In this document: positions 33,000-44,356 of the stretch, one piece after another
How positions within the stretch are numbered: the stretch's first letter is position 1
How the letters are laid out: each line of letters opens with the position of its first letter
Assembly: GCF_003369915.1 (NCBI RefSeq)
Contig: NC_046677.1
Location: forward strand, 9,672,001 to 9,736,000
Direction of reading: 5' to 3'
DNA from: Drosophila miranda
Lineage: Eukaryota; Arthropoda; Insecta; Diptera; Drosophilidae
Length of the DNA: 64,000 nt
The notes under the pieces: model-generated
Told to the model about the DNA's origin: nothing
Database searches by the model: none
Seen by the model: the letters and a program-made list of their open reading frames with translations, nothing else
Translations under genes and position numbers: made by a program

Positions 33000-35031
33000 G
33001 ATGGCGGCTGTTGATGGGGCGACTCATCCATGATGTTCCACCAGTGCGGCCCCTGCGGAAGGTTGGCTCGAAGCCCTAGGTCCAGCGATGATAATGACGA
33101 ATACCTGGAAAAAGGGAAGTACTAATTCGACGATTAATGTTACATTTATTGTTAATACTGCAAGGTGCACATGTTCGCAAGGTGCTTTGGGGCCCGCCCT
33201 GAAAGTAAATATAGTGGATTAGGCCTATTGGGGACACCACTTTAAAAAAACGCACCAAAAACTCGACCTCTTGGGTGGTGTGGAATGAGATTATTTCCAT
33301 AATCTGGTGCGACGTACACGGATCGGATGCCTCTCCGCTAAAAACTTGACTGCTGTTTCATCAACGGGATAGCCAGACGCTAGAAACTTCGCCATAAGAG
33401 CAGGAGTTGCCTCAGGGAATATATTGGTGGACTTTCGCTTTTCCACAACCATGTAGAATGCGTTTCAGTGTTGCCATCGGGCTTGACTTCTTCCGTGCTT
33501 ATTTGTTTGGGTTTCGTTTCCTTGTCCGCGTACCGGGAAAAAGAACTTTCCCATTCTGACAATAGTCGAGAATTAGCCAAAAATGTATCATACATTTGGT
33601 AGTACTTATACTTACTTGGCCTATTCATGCTGAAACTCTTCCGCTTTTGGCATACAGAGCAACTTGTCCTTCGTTCATTGGGGAAAAGCGCGCATCTTAA
33701 ACTGGTGTCGCCTTCGGACCTGGGGTCCTTGCAGAAGGCATTGTGGTAGTGGCACACTCGTCCAGAGTCTTTTCGCTCCATCTTCATCCGCAGCTTGGTC
33801 GCGTTACACCTCAGGTAGGTTCTATATTGCATTTTTAAAGTCTTTAAAAGGGAGTGCTTGACGGCTTCCCTGCGAGGAGAATACATTTTATTATGCAGAG
33901 ATTTTCAATAATTTTTAGCTATGCTTACTGCTTACTATTTAATTTCTTCGATGGAACCATTAGAGCTAGATTCTTTGGCTCGGAGCGCGAGAATATTCGA
34001 GGAGGTGCCATGCTCCGCAATGAAAAAAAATTGTACAGTTCCCGGCCATCGGAGAGCAGCGCGGCCGATATGCAAAGCTGTAGAAATGGTGAGTAGGATA
34101 TTGTTAGTTTAAGAATTTGGGCAGATATCGTGTCTTTCCACTCACCTTGTTGATGGGACACTGAAAGTCCTCTGGCCGCTTCCAGCAGTCGGCCTCATTG
34201 TCACAGGTGGTACCATCGCAGACCAGAGCCTTGTCGCTGCCCTCGGCTGACTGTCAGCTGAACTGATCCGCCGGGCGGTCCTTTCGTCACAGCGCCAGAA
34301 GTCGGATATACAGTCTTTGTTCATGTCACTACTGCCGCCACTTAAAATTATCTGGCCGGATACACGCCGTAGTTCTCCTTGTCCTCCATCATCAGATGCT
34401 TGGGGCACGAGCAGACGTCGTGAATACTGCGTGTCACACGCCGCTAGCTATGCCGTTGTGAAACAAATTTGGACGACTGTGCCGCACTTTTGCTTTCGGT
34501 GTCCACACGGCCCGGATGTCGGTGAACTGCGACAGACGATACAGCTCCACGGAACGACACTCTCCGTTGATCGGACTGTTGGTCCAGGCCAGTGCCGTGA
34601 CTCCTTCCAACTCCACACGCTCATTGCCATCGATGCGGGCCCGAATGGGCCCAGGAAGCTAAAAGAGGAAACGTTTTAGATCACAGCTGAATAGGGAGAG
34701 AGAGCTTCACCTGGGCACGGATATTTTTTCCGGACACCGGCAGCGGCACATTCGGGCAGTCTGGCGTAGCTGGGTGGGAATCGAATCTGAGCTCCCGGCC
34801 ATGATTATAGCTCGGATCCGGCGTATGGAGTCCGAGGGGAGGGGGGCGACCTCTGTCCGGCTGTCCACCCCACCCCTTCCAGGATGCGCGCCCTCGGCAT
34901 TGTCCACTCTGCACAGGAATTTTCCTTTTTTCCACCACGAGTCGACGAAAACAGCTGTTCGGCTGCACCAGCACCGCCCCCTCGGCACCTTGACAACGAC
35001 CAGCAACGTAATTTCTGTTCTTCTTCTTCAT
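33000..35031 (-). pseudogene. Decayed multi-exon gene(s), unidentified, minus strand
   Basis: Minus-strand coding-like segments follow one another: 35031-34711 (SYNHGRELRFDSHPATPDCP), a 52-base GT-AG intron at 34659-34710, 34658-34434 (RIDGNERVELEGVTALAWTN, CRSVELYRLSQFTDIRAVWT), a frame change near 34440 to CSCPKHLMMEDKENYGVYPA, then CDGTTCDNEADCWKRPEDFQ ending in PINK|GTGAGT at about 34145. After an intron comes a segment at 34070-33950 broken in a T8 run near 34030, then 33880-33440 (RCNATKLRMKMERKDSGRVC, KYKYYQMYDTFLANSRLLSE), fading out by 33000. It is Cys-rich and may have been secreted or chromatin-related; the family is not recognised. At least three frame disruptions are present. Its 5' end faces the ZAD gene 373 bases away, a divergent arrangement. 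It could be two genes. Confidence 0.55.
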
Positions 35032-35106
35032 TTTTCTGACATTTTTACGTAGTTTTTGCCCTTTTTAAAATATACCGAACAATACTCGAAATATTCTACG
35101 TTTTTG

Positions 35107-35250
35107 GTCTTCCGTCAAATATTACTAGCTATATAGATCTCTCAGCCATGCCCACATAATTTTATCCAATCAATGAATCAATTTTTTACTTGAGTGGCAT
35201 AAAATTATGTGGGCAGACCTAGTAATATTCGACGGAATATCAAAAACGAG
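35107..35250. mobile_element. Palindromic MITE copy
   Basis: Inverted halves: 'cttccgtcaaatattactag' on the left and 'ctagtaatattcgacggaat' on the right, with 'catgcccacataattttat' and 'ataaaattatgtgggcag' inside. About 145 bases without coding capacity. It is the clearest copy of the family also seen at 11.85, 22.3, 23.8, 24.0 and 25.9 kb. It separates the decayed minus-strand gene from the ZAD gene promoter. Confidence 0.8.
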
Positions 35251-35261
35251 GAATATGCATG

Positions 35262-35353
35262 ATGGAACTTGAATAATTCGTCAGTATATTTACGGTATAT
35301 TTTGAAATGAGAGTCAGACCGTATATTCTATCTGAATATCCGCGGTCACACTA
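35262..35353 (+). promoter_or_regulatory. Core promoter of the ZAD zinc-finger gene (Motif 6 + Motif 1)
   Basis: CGGTCACACTA at 35343-35353 is a perfect Ohler Motif 1 (YGGTCACACTR), the site bound by M1BP. CGGTATATTTT at 35293 and a GTATATTT just before it fit Motif 6. This combination marks TATA-less promoters of broadly expressed Drosophila genes. Transcription should start near 35350, giving a 5' untranslated region of about 50 bases. Confidence 0.8.
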
Positions 35354-35403
35354 ATATTTACACTGCAGTGGGCTTTATTTATAAATAATTGCTAATTCTA
35401 GCA

Positions 35404-37292
35404 ATGGCCGCCGCCCCGTTGAGTGGCCACGAGGCCAGTGCCACCGACTGGCATCTGTGGTGCCGCCTCTGTGCCAAGGACGACCTGCACGGGAACATCA
35501 ATGTGTTCCTGAAGCACGAGCACACGGGCGGTCCAGGAGATGGCCCTGCCAGCGATTTGGCCCTGGCCACAGCCATCGGCAAGTACTTTTGGGTGGATGT
35601 AAGTGGCACGCACAGGCCATATATCCAAAACATCCTCAAAGCAGTATTCATCATTCCACACAGATAACGCGTAGCGAGGAGCTGCCAAAGATGATCTGCT
35701 CCGACTGCCTCACACTGGTCACAACTTTGGTCAACTTCTCGGAGCGCATAACCCGCGTGCAGAAGCTCTACTGCATTCTACAGACCACTGCCAAGCAGGA
35801 TCATGTAAATCTGCAGGAGCTTCGTTCGAAGTTTGGGCTGCTGGAGGAGGAACCAGAGACCCTTACAGAAGTCCACTATGTAGAAGAGAAACCCAAGTTG
35901 GGGGCCCAGGGTGACCTGCTCATAGAGGAGTCTACATTTGACATGAAAAACCCTCTAAATGAGACGGTAGATGATAAGGAAGAAGAGCTTGAGGCAGCAA
36001 CAAGTAGAAGCGAGGAGAACGAACCCGATTCGGATCAGGAAATTGACGAGGAGGAGGAGGAGGAGCAGGAGCAGGAGTACGAGGAAGTGGATGAAAATGC
36101 TGTCCTGCTGAAGCTATGCGATGCATATGGGATAACAGAGGATAATTCCTCACGGGACAGCCACAAATGCCCCCGAAGGACGCCTACAAAACAGAGCAAA
36201 TCAAAGGAAGACCCCGACAAAGCACATCAGTGTACCATATGCAGTCGAGCATATGCCAGAGCCAGCACCCTTAACCGCCACATGCGGCAGGATCATGACA
36301 GGATCTACGAGTCCAATCTGTTGGCGTGCCAGGAGTGCCCGAAGAAATTCCGCACTCGCTACCAGCTGGAACGGCACAGCCAGGGCCATCTGCCGATGCC
36401 CAAACGCAAGGTGTTTCCCTGCGCCAGCTGCGACAAGATGTTCGCCAGCAATGCCTCCGCCCTGCAGCATGCCCAGTACCAGCATTTGGATGAACGTCCA
36501 CGTCCCGTGATCTGTGAGCAGTGCGGAGTGCGAGTCACTTCCATCAGCAACCTCAAGGTGCATGTACTGACGCACACGGACCACGCGCCCTTCGAGTGCG
36601 ATGTGTGCAAGAAGTGCTTCAAGAGCGCCAGTCGGCTGAAGCATCACAAGGAGACCCACGATCCGCACAAGTACATCTGTCCCGAGTGTGGCATGCAGCT
36701 GAATTCGCGCACCACCCTCAATCGCCATCGACTGGTGCACACGGATCAGATGCAGCACAAGTGCGACTACTGCGGCAGGGAGTTTAAGCGGGCCAAGGCC
36801 CTCAAAAATCATCTCATACTGCACACAGGACTAAAGCCTTACTCCTGTGATTTTTGCGATCGCACGTTTGCCAATGGGTCGAATTGTCGCACGCACAAGA
36901 AGAAGTCACATCCCGAGGAGTTGGCCGCCCAGGAGGCGGCTGGCGGGGCCAAGACATGCAATCGGAATATACCCAAACTAGAGGCGCTCAAAGCTTTGTG
37001 AGTACTCCAACGAATACTCGATTAAATTGGGTCTAATGTCATTGTTTCTTTACCATTTTGTAGCACGAAAAACAAGGATAATTTATCGCCTGTGGCCACC
37101 AAGCAGAGCGGTTGCTTTGCCTTTGGCAAGAAGCCCAAGCCGCAGATCAAAGAGGACGTTAGTCCGCCTGCAGCAGAGCCTGTCGTCGCGGCTGAAGCCG
37201 AAACCGAAACGGAGTCTGAAGTCAAACCCCCAACAACGGCCATACCCACGATAGATACTATTTACAACCACATTATGATTGATTACCATTAA
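35404..37292 (+). CDS. ZAD-type C2H2 zinc-finger transcription factor (3 exons, 585 aa)
   Basis: Exons 35404-35598, 35664-36997 and 37064-37292 join in frame through GT-AG introns of 65 and 66 bases. The N-terminal ZAD (zinc-finger-associated domain, a dimerisation module found in insects) has Cys20/Cys23 in WCRLC and Cys77/Cys80 in ICSDC, split by intron 1 as is common in this family. Residues about 165-220 are strongly acidic. Eight C2H2 fingers follow, with first cysteines at about 255, 287, 318, 349, 377, 404, 432 and 460; several have TGEKP-like linkers degraded to THTDH or HTGLKPY. The C-terminal tail is Ala/Glu/Thr-rich. It should act in the nucleus as a sequence-specific DNA-binding protein, possibly architectural or a regulator; the exact orthologue is not recognised. 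The start is the first ATG after the Motif 1 promoter. No frame breaks are present. An ATTAAA about 120 bases past the stop may direct polyadenylation. Confidence 0.95.
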
Positions 37293-38344
37293 GTTTTGTT
37301 TTATTTTTGTGTATTTTAAATTGTTTTCTAAGAAAAAGTAATGTAATTTACGTTAAGCATACATTATTTGTAGCTTCTTCTGATTGTGTATAATTTTAAT
37401 TGTAAAACCCCTTAGATTAAACATATATTTATGGAATATCGACTATAGATTCGGCGGGAAAAATGTTTCAAAAGGATTCGGCATGTGCTGCTGCGCATGT
37501 CCTCTGTATGTCAAAGAGCCGGAGACAGAGCCACCCCCCATTTAAGTGGAGACGAGAGTCCTAGTATAAAGGAATTTAGTTCAGTTGACAGCGTGCGCTT
37601 TCCTCGTGTCCTGCTCTCTCTCTCTCTCTCTATGAATATTTGTTTAAACCTTTTTCGTGAAGTGGAAAATGTGTAACAATTTTTGGAAAACAATTAAATA
37701 TTTAGTCTATAAAATGGCCATTCCGGTCCATAAACACACATCTTAATAATCAAAAAACTTCTATATCGGATATTATTTGAATGGGAGCCGAAAAATCAAA
37801 AAAAAATCGATTTATCCCCAATAAAAACAAAGTGCATTTAAATAGCCATTAAAAAACCTTATTGCATATCTAATAAATCAAAAGTTTATTACAAATTGAT
37901 TAAAATATAATAATGCAGTGATACTGTGCAAACGTAAAAGCTTTAAAAACGAAAAAACAAAAGAATTAGTAAACTACAAATAAATAAAAATTATCGCAAA
38001 TAATCGCTTTAAAACACAAATAATTATACAAATATTGTAAGTAATCTAGTGAAAGGTTTAAAATTGAATTGTATTTTACATACAAAACGTATTTATATTT
38101 AAATATTTAAATAAATTCAAAGTGCCTGTTTGCCATCCCTGGTTCCCCCGACTCAGCTGTTCTTTAAACTGGATCGGTGTAGTTCATTTTCGCTCATTCA
38201 CTTTCAAACCATTTCTATTTGGCGCGCACCACTCGACTCTCTTCAAATCTAGGGCTCTCTTTTTCGTTAAAATTTATGTTTTCAGGCCTGAGGGTCCTAG
38301 CCAGCTAGTAATCTTTAACCGAAATCGAGGAAATATGATGGAAT
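37293..38344. other. AT-rich intergenic DNA between the ZAD gene and the next promoter
   Basis: It contains the probable 3' untranslated region and polyadenylation signal of the ZAD gene (to about 37440), then AT-rich DNA with a short CT tract at 37612-37631. No gene is seen; the frames here are short and lack splice context. Confidence 0.6.
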
Positions 38345-38450
38345 ACGAATACAAATAATTCGTCGGTATATCTTTGGTATTTTTTGAGACTGACGGTATA
38401 TTTCTGAGGGTCAGACCGTATATTTTATCGCTCAGTCCGCGGTCACACCG
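38345..38450 (+). promoter_or_regulatory. Second Motif 6 + Motif 1 promoter, near copy of the ZAD promoter
   Basis: CGGTCACACCG at 38440-38450 matches Motif 1 with one mismatch. Motif 6-like GGTATATCTTT, GGTATTTTTT and CGGTATATTTC precede it. The words AATAATTCGTC, GGTCAGACCGTATATT and TCCGCGGTCACAC occur in the same order at 35272-35352, so the two promoters appear to be related by duplication. Confidence 0.65.
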
Positions 38451-38719
38451 AATTTGTGTTTGTTGCGCGAATTATTTGTCAATAATTGTTTTTAGACTGT
38501 TCCGTTTGTGTTTAATCTCTCCCCCACTATCGCAAGTGTGTTGTGTCAAAAAAGTTGAATGAAATACGACTGTTGAGCGCCAAACGTTTGCTGTTGTTGC
38601 ACATGCTACTATCTAGTCGGCGTTTTCCACTTGTTTTTACGCACACTACGCGCCCGTTCATGTGCGCGCGGTTGTATGCGTGTGTGTGAGTGTTGTGTGC
38701 TAAAAAAATCGATTCAATT
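38451..38719 (+). other. Probable untranslated first exon of a plus-strand gene
   Basis: Downstream of the Motif 1 site the DNA loses the surrounding AT-richness (TTTGTTGCGCGAATT, 'gcgcccgttcatgtgcgcgcgg') and ends at CAATT|GTAAGT, a consensus splice donor at 38720. No ATG-led frame of length is present, so the coding start would be in a later exon, not found in the window. The rest of the window could be its first intron. Confidence 0.4.
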
Positions 38720-38879
38720 GTAAGTTTTTTGTCTTTAATTAAAGATTAAAGTAATTCTAAGCCACAAATATGCGACATGTGTGTGGCCCGCAGCATAAAT
38801 ATCTTGTTATGCTGCCACTCGTTGTGCTTGGGGCAGGGGTACTGCCTCAAAACGGGTCCAGAGTGTGTTGCGTAGGCGG

Positions 38880-39610
38880 ACCTGAAGTCCGTTTACTATA
38901 AGAAAATTGGGGCCCCCAAATCGGTTTACTATGTGAAGAAAGAGGTTTACACTAGCAAAAACAGAGACTGAAATTGGTTTACACTAAAGAAATGAAACTG
39001 CAAGTCGTGGTATGCCAAGAAAATGGATTATAATGCGGCCCTGCTAGAAGAAAAGTGCAAAAGAAATGGTTTAAAAGTAATGCAAATTTACTTAAAATCG
39101 GTTGTCTATAAAAAATACGCGCGTGAAAACGTTTAAGAGTGGGAAAAGTGGACTGGAAATAGCTGCTAAATGAGATAAAAGGAACTCGAAAGGGTTTAAA
39201 TCTAACAAATATGGTCGTAAAATCGTTTTAACATAAAAAAATGTTGTAAAATATGGAACAATCAGAAAAAACATACACGTATTCTTTAAAAGTGACAAAA
39301 ATCGAACCAAAATTTGCCTTAAATCAGTTTAAAATATACAAAAATATATAAAAAGAAATGAACTCAAAATCTGTTTACTATAACAAAAACGCAGCAAAAC
39401 TATATTGATAAAAGAAACAAGGACCAGAAAGTGAGTGTGTCAAAGAAAATGGGCTTGAAATGAACTTTCCTTCGTTTAACAACAAAAAACGACCAAATTT
39501 AAGAAAACAAACCTATAATCGAGATCGCCTCAAACAAAAATCGGCCCAAAAATCAGTTTTCATTAAGAAAATCTCTACCGAAATCTGTTTACCCCAAGAA
39601 AAGGCAACAG
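38880..39610 (+). repeat. Irregularly repeated GTTTACTATAAG-like word
   Basis: Variants of AATCNGTTTACTATAAGAAAA occur at about 38889, 38921, 38944, 38975, 39093, 39219, 39321, 39365, 39549 and 39573, with weaker ones between. Spacing is 20-60 bases near the ends and looser in the middle. It looks like a decayed tandem array. It follows the presumed first exon and its donor. Confidence 0.5.
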
Positions 39611-39766
39611 AAAGTGCATTCATTGTCCAAGAAATGTGAAGAAAAGTGAAGAAAATTGAGGGAAAAAGACGCCCCCCAAATAAAAGTTGATACAAAACAA
39701 AAGTTTCTCCTGTGACAAGAAGGAAGCCGCGAACCGCATTATCTTTTTGGCTTGACCCAAATTGCA

Positions 39767-39770
<4 letters not shown>

Positions 39771-39812
<42 letters not shown>
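39771..39812 (+). repeat. Poly-C run (42)
   Basis: Forty-two consecutive C, then T and more C. The complementary G-run can form quadruplexes. Frames through it read as poly-Pro, poly-Gly or similar and are artefacts. Its exact length is doubtful in any assembly. Confidence 0.9.
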
Positions 39813-39815
<3 letters not shown>

Positions 39816-40737
39816 CCCACCCTTAGTGGCTTCTCCTCTCGTCTTTGTTTTGTGTGTGGAAACTTCATCGTCCCTTTGTGTCGTGAGACTGTGTCCCCTC
39901 CCCCTCGCACACCCACAGTCCTGCTGCACATACTTTTTCCGTCAGTTTTCTTCATGATTTTCTTCTCTTCCCTTCTGTGTGTGTGTTTTTTTTGTATCAT
40001 TTAATGTGCGGCAAGTTAATTGCCGAAAGAACTTTGCCGAGCTGTTGCTGCTTTTATCAGCAGTGTGGCAAGTTTTTTAAAGTGTTCCCTGGAACACCTC
40101 CTCGCTCCATTTACCACCCATTTGCCAGCCATTGGAAATGAAAAACTTGGGGCCGCCCCCAAGCCTCATTAGTTGGCAATTATGAGAGCGGGAGAGCGGC
40201 AGAGCAGGAGAGAGCAGCGACCAAATGGTCTGCTTGTCAAAGTAAGAAATTCCTTATTGAAATTGTTTTCTCGCCCTCCAGGGGAAAGAGAGCAGAGCGT
40301 GTCCTGTTGTCCCTGCCCAGGATCTGGAGTGGAGTGGCGGGTCGTCTCCCCCTCTGCTAATGCGGATTTTTCGCTCCGAGTTAAATGACTTTTCATTTCT
40401 GTTTGACTGATAGAAAAGCGGACGCCTTTCTAATTAGATGGCTTACAGACCCTCCCCCGATATCGGGTGTCCCATAATCCCTAGTGTCCTGCAAATGGAC
40501 TGCACTTGGCCAGGAATCGTTTCGCAGTCTGTTTCAAGGGTGGCTTGCCGCCTCCCTGTTGCACATCCCCTTTCAATGCTTTTGATTGCGAGGGTGGCAG
40601 GGATTCTAGTTCTTAGGGGTTTCTAGTTTTAAACTACTTCAAGGCTGTGTTTGCAATAGGGAAAATGCAACAAAGAATGTCCTATAGGAACGATTTTTAG
40701 GGATGCAGTGGGATATTATTAAGGGACGCAATGTATT

Positions 40738-41500
40738 TATGTTGAAAACAGATCTAAGAGATCTAAGACATTGGGACACCGGCTTGCTGCTTCTGGGACT
40801 CTGTCGTACAAGCGTAGTACGCCTTCGTATTGCCCCCAGAATCTGTGCCTTGTGCAGTCACCACAGGGAAAGTCAATAATAATGTTGTTCAAATGGAACT
40901 CCTTCGCCAGGCTTAAAAAGTCCACCATTTGGATGCCAAGGCTGCCCAGGGGAATGGGCGGCCACATCACCAGATTTATCTTACAGAATGATTCATCCTC
41001 ATCTTCGTCTGTGATCTCGTCCACGGGGCCGAAAATCGTCTTGATGAGTGAGGGAGAAGCCGCAAAAAAAGTCTCGATCAATTTGAAAGTCGGGAGAACC
41101 TGGCGTTGGCCATCGCTGCCGAAATGTGCAATTGCATTGATCCCCTCGTGCTTGTAGAGATGTTCAGGGTGAACTTATTGTCCATCCCCTGCAGTATCTG
41201 CCATCTATTCGAATGCCTTTCGAGGTTAATTTGGGCTGGAAATCAAGAAAATATATGAGCCCTCATGGCAGGCATCGCGGGCGGGATGGGTGTCTCCCAC
41301 ATACCGGCACAATTGTATCGATCAGGCGCTCATAGCCGCATGGGAGCCGTATGGATAATATTTCTGTTGCCGGTATATCCTTTAAGACCGTCAAGACATT
41401 GCCAAACATCTGCCGGAATAAAATAATAATTTTCGCGCGTGGTTTTCACTAATTTTTGAAATAGCCTCCGTCCTTCATGGTGGCACCGATTGCCCAGAGT
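40738..41500 (-). pseudogene. Decayed gene, unidentified product (minus strand)
   Basis: From the right: MKDGGYFKN near 41480, a possible small intron, then MFGNVLTVLKDIPATEILSI to 41305, a GT-AG intron at 41236-41304 (69 bases), AQINLERHSNRWQILQGMDN, a one-base frame break near 41173 (AATAAG|TTCACC), then HLYKHEGINAIAHFGSDGQR and the open frame down to 40737 with an acidic patch (DEITDEDEDES) and ending DLLDLFST. The spliced order and protein-like composition argue for a real former gene of at least three exons; the single frame break argues it is dead, unless it reflects an assembly error. The family is not recognised. Confidence 0.55.
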
Positions 41501-41509
41501 TCTGTTGTC

Positions 41510-44350
41510 CTTTAGCTGGACTTTATAGCATGATAGACAAAACGCAAAATTAGTGTTCTCTCAGTACGTCTCCCGGCTATCAGTCGAATAATTGAGGCAC
41601 TAACTATTTGTGACAAAAATGTGACACAAAGCCAGCCAGCAAATCGGTTCTAAAAAATTACAACAATCGATAATCTCTGTCGCAGCGCTGCTTCCAGCTC
41701 AACTGGAAAGCCAACTGGAGGCATACATACATATATGCAACCCCTCTCTCTACCAGTGCCTGCTTTTCCCCTAAGACTGTCTGTGTTTAAAGTCGAACGT
41801 TATACGGCTATCAATAAATTAAATATTTTAAAGTAAATTCTAATTGTGGAGAACGATAAGTGCCTTCCGGTAATGCAATAGTTTGGCAGATAAAGAAACG
41901 ACAGAGAAGATATATATTTATCCGAATTTACTATACAAATAGAGTGGCAGTATATCCGGGACTATCAAAAGGATTGATAGGGGTTGTTCTACCACATTAT
42001 TGTTGTAGTTTTGGTTTATTTTTTGAGGGAAAGTCAAATTTGAGATCAATTTATTAAATAATAAATAATAATAAATATAGATATAAGGCTATATTTGCGA
42101 TAACCAAAGCATGGCTGTATATATTCATACATATATGTATTTCCTTGAAAAGAAATCCCCCTCTAGATGAAATTTGATTTATATTGTTTCTAGAGTTCGT
42201 CTCTAAAATATTTTAGAATCAATTTTGCTAAAAAGTTGTCCATTTTTGCTTGGAAATATATTTGTAAAAATAGTTCTGATTTATTTTAATTAGAAAATCC
42301 CCCTTTAAAGCACTTTATTTGGTAAAAAACCATCCTTTAATCATCTGAAATTGTTTTTTATGACTTCATGAATACCTGCATGATTATACAACCTCTAGTA
42401 GATTTTTTTTTAGCAGCATTCTTTATCTCCCCCGAAAAACCTTTATTTTATCTACACTTGTATCTCATTTTATTGCACGACACCTTGTTATCTAACGCAA
42501 TGAAACTTTTTCAAGTAGTTTTTTTATCAGCACTAAGTCGTCTTTAATCTGGGGAGGGGGGAAAAGTGCTGCTGCCCGCTCCCAATGCCCAATGCCCAAT
42601 GCCCGCGGCCTTGTGGTAGTCCCTGCTGTGACCCATAAAAATCAAAGAAGAAAACCCTTGCCGCCCATTCCATTCCATTCCGTTCCATAACTTTGGACGT
42701 TAGTCAATTCCATTTGCTATCTATTCGCCTCAATCACTGGCTTTCTTGGCCTTTGAACAGCCAGCCCGTCAGCCATTCGGCCAGCCATCGCCTACGCACC
42801 GCATCGCTAGCCCCCAAAATGTAATCCACTTGACATATGGGATACTTAAGAGCCTTGGCCCATCGCCTTCGCCCTCGCATTGGGATGGGGCTCTGGCTTT
42901 AGCTTTGGTCAACTTTGTGTCACAACTGTCGGCGGGTATTTCCAAGTGTGAGAGAGTAGTGCTTCTAGCAGTTTGTTTACTTCACTTTAGTGCTGGCTTT
43001 CGATGCCATTAAATACTGTCATGAATGGCGTAGAAATAATATTTTTGGAAATGCTAGAGAGGGAAAAAGCAAATTTTAATGAAATTTGAATTGAATGAAT
43101 TCTGCAAAGTGGAGATTTTTTGTATCGGTATCTTTTGGGCTATTTAAATATATATCTGTCTGATTAGTGTATGGAGTGTAGTTGGTTGGTTGTGATGTGA
43201 TTTCTGGAGTGAGGATGGTTCCTGCCTGCGCCTGATTTGTGACAGGTTCCGCCACGTCACCCTGAAAACCCTATACTATAAGTGCTCATACGTTTATTAT
43301 TTTGTCTTATTAAATTTTTTCATATTTTAGTAAGGAAACTATATTATTTAATATCTACCGGTGCATTGGTTTTCGACTATTTCAGTGTCAGATCTTTCAA
43401 ATTTTATCAGCCCCCGATTTTACACAAATTTTACTTACATTTTACTTACATTTTACATACATTTTACACGGGTTAATTTCTGAGCTTTTGCCGGTTTCCT
43501 TAGAGAGAGAATTATTCTCTTGCCTTGCCATAAAACTAAAAGCTTTTTGGAGACTTTTTTAATGAGTTCTATTTGTGTTGACATATGGAAAGCCATTTGG
43601 TATAAAATGTTATATGTAGTACACTTTAATGATGGTAACTTGGGAAATATAACGCAAGTCCCAGACATCTAGTACTCTACTATCTACTCTATCCCTGAAC
43701 TCTAGTTATATTTTCTGTCTTTGTTTCTTATTTTTAATACAATTTGTAATACATTTGTTCACTATAAATCAGAAATATGTTTATAACAGTTTATATTCTC
43801 TTAAATGGCAGCTTTTTTAGAGCTGTCTTGATTTAAAACGCCAATAACTGGCGCCATCAAGTCGTGTCCAAGTGAAACTTTAAATTAGGACCCAAATTCT
43901 AGGAGCAAAATATACAATTTGAATCTTTAGGAATATAAAAAAATAAGAATAAAAGGTATTTTAAGAGTTCAAAATCTGTAGTACAAAGAAAGAAAATTCG
44001 GAGGAAGGACGTAATTTCTTTTCCTCAGGGCTCCTCATCCTCGTGACGTTTATATTATCAAAACCGCTGACCCAAAAATTAATTAGGAGGAGGGCCTGGT
44101 GTAATTTGTGTCCGCTGTTTTTGACTGGCGCTGGTCTTGTTTATAAGTCTTTTCTTCTTATATTTTTCCGCGCTCTTTTATAAAGCGTTAAAAACTCTTA
44201 TAAAAAATTAAATGTTTGCTACATGAAAGCATTATACATAATACAATAGCAAGAATTTATATACCCCTGAAATGTTGATATTCTTTGCCATAACACATCC
44301 TCTTTTTCCATATTCCTCATTGCCATAAACAGGCATTCTCCTTTGGAAAA
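41510..44350. other. Non-coding DNA, no supportable gene
   Basis: AT-rich with short repeats such as AATGCCCAATGCCCAATG at 42583-42605 and repeated TTTTACTTACATTTTAC at 43430-43470. No splice-bounded coding segment is visible on either strand. Consistent with intron or intergenic DNA. Confidence 0.55.
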
Positions 44351-44356
44351 TTGTTA

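Noticed and set aside
34317..34679. 120-codon plus-strand frame
   Set aside because: It is the shadow of the decayed minus-strand gene, whose reading shows introns and better protein character.
36201..36824. 207-codon minus-strand frame
   Set aside because: Antisense shadow of the zinc-finger exon.
39513..40004. Pro-rich and Gly-rich frames of 80-138 codons
   Set aside because: They cross the poly-C run and have no domain or splice support.
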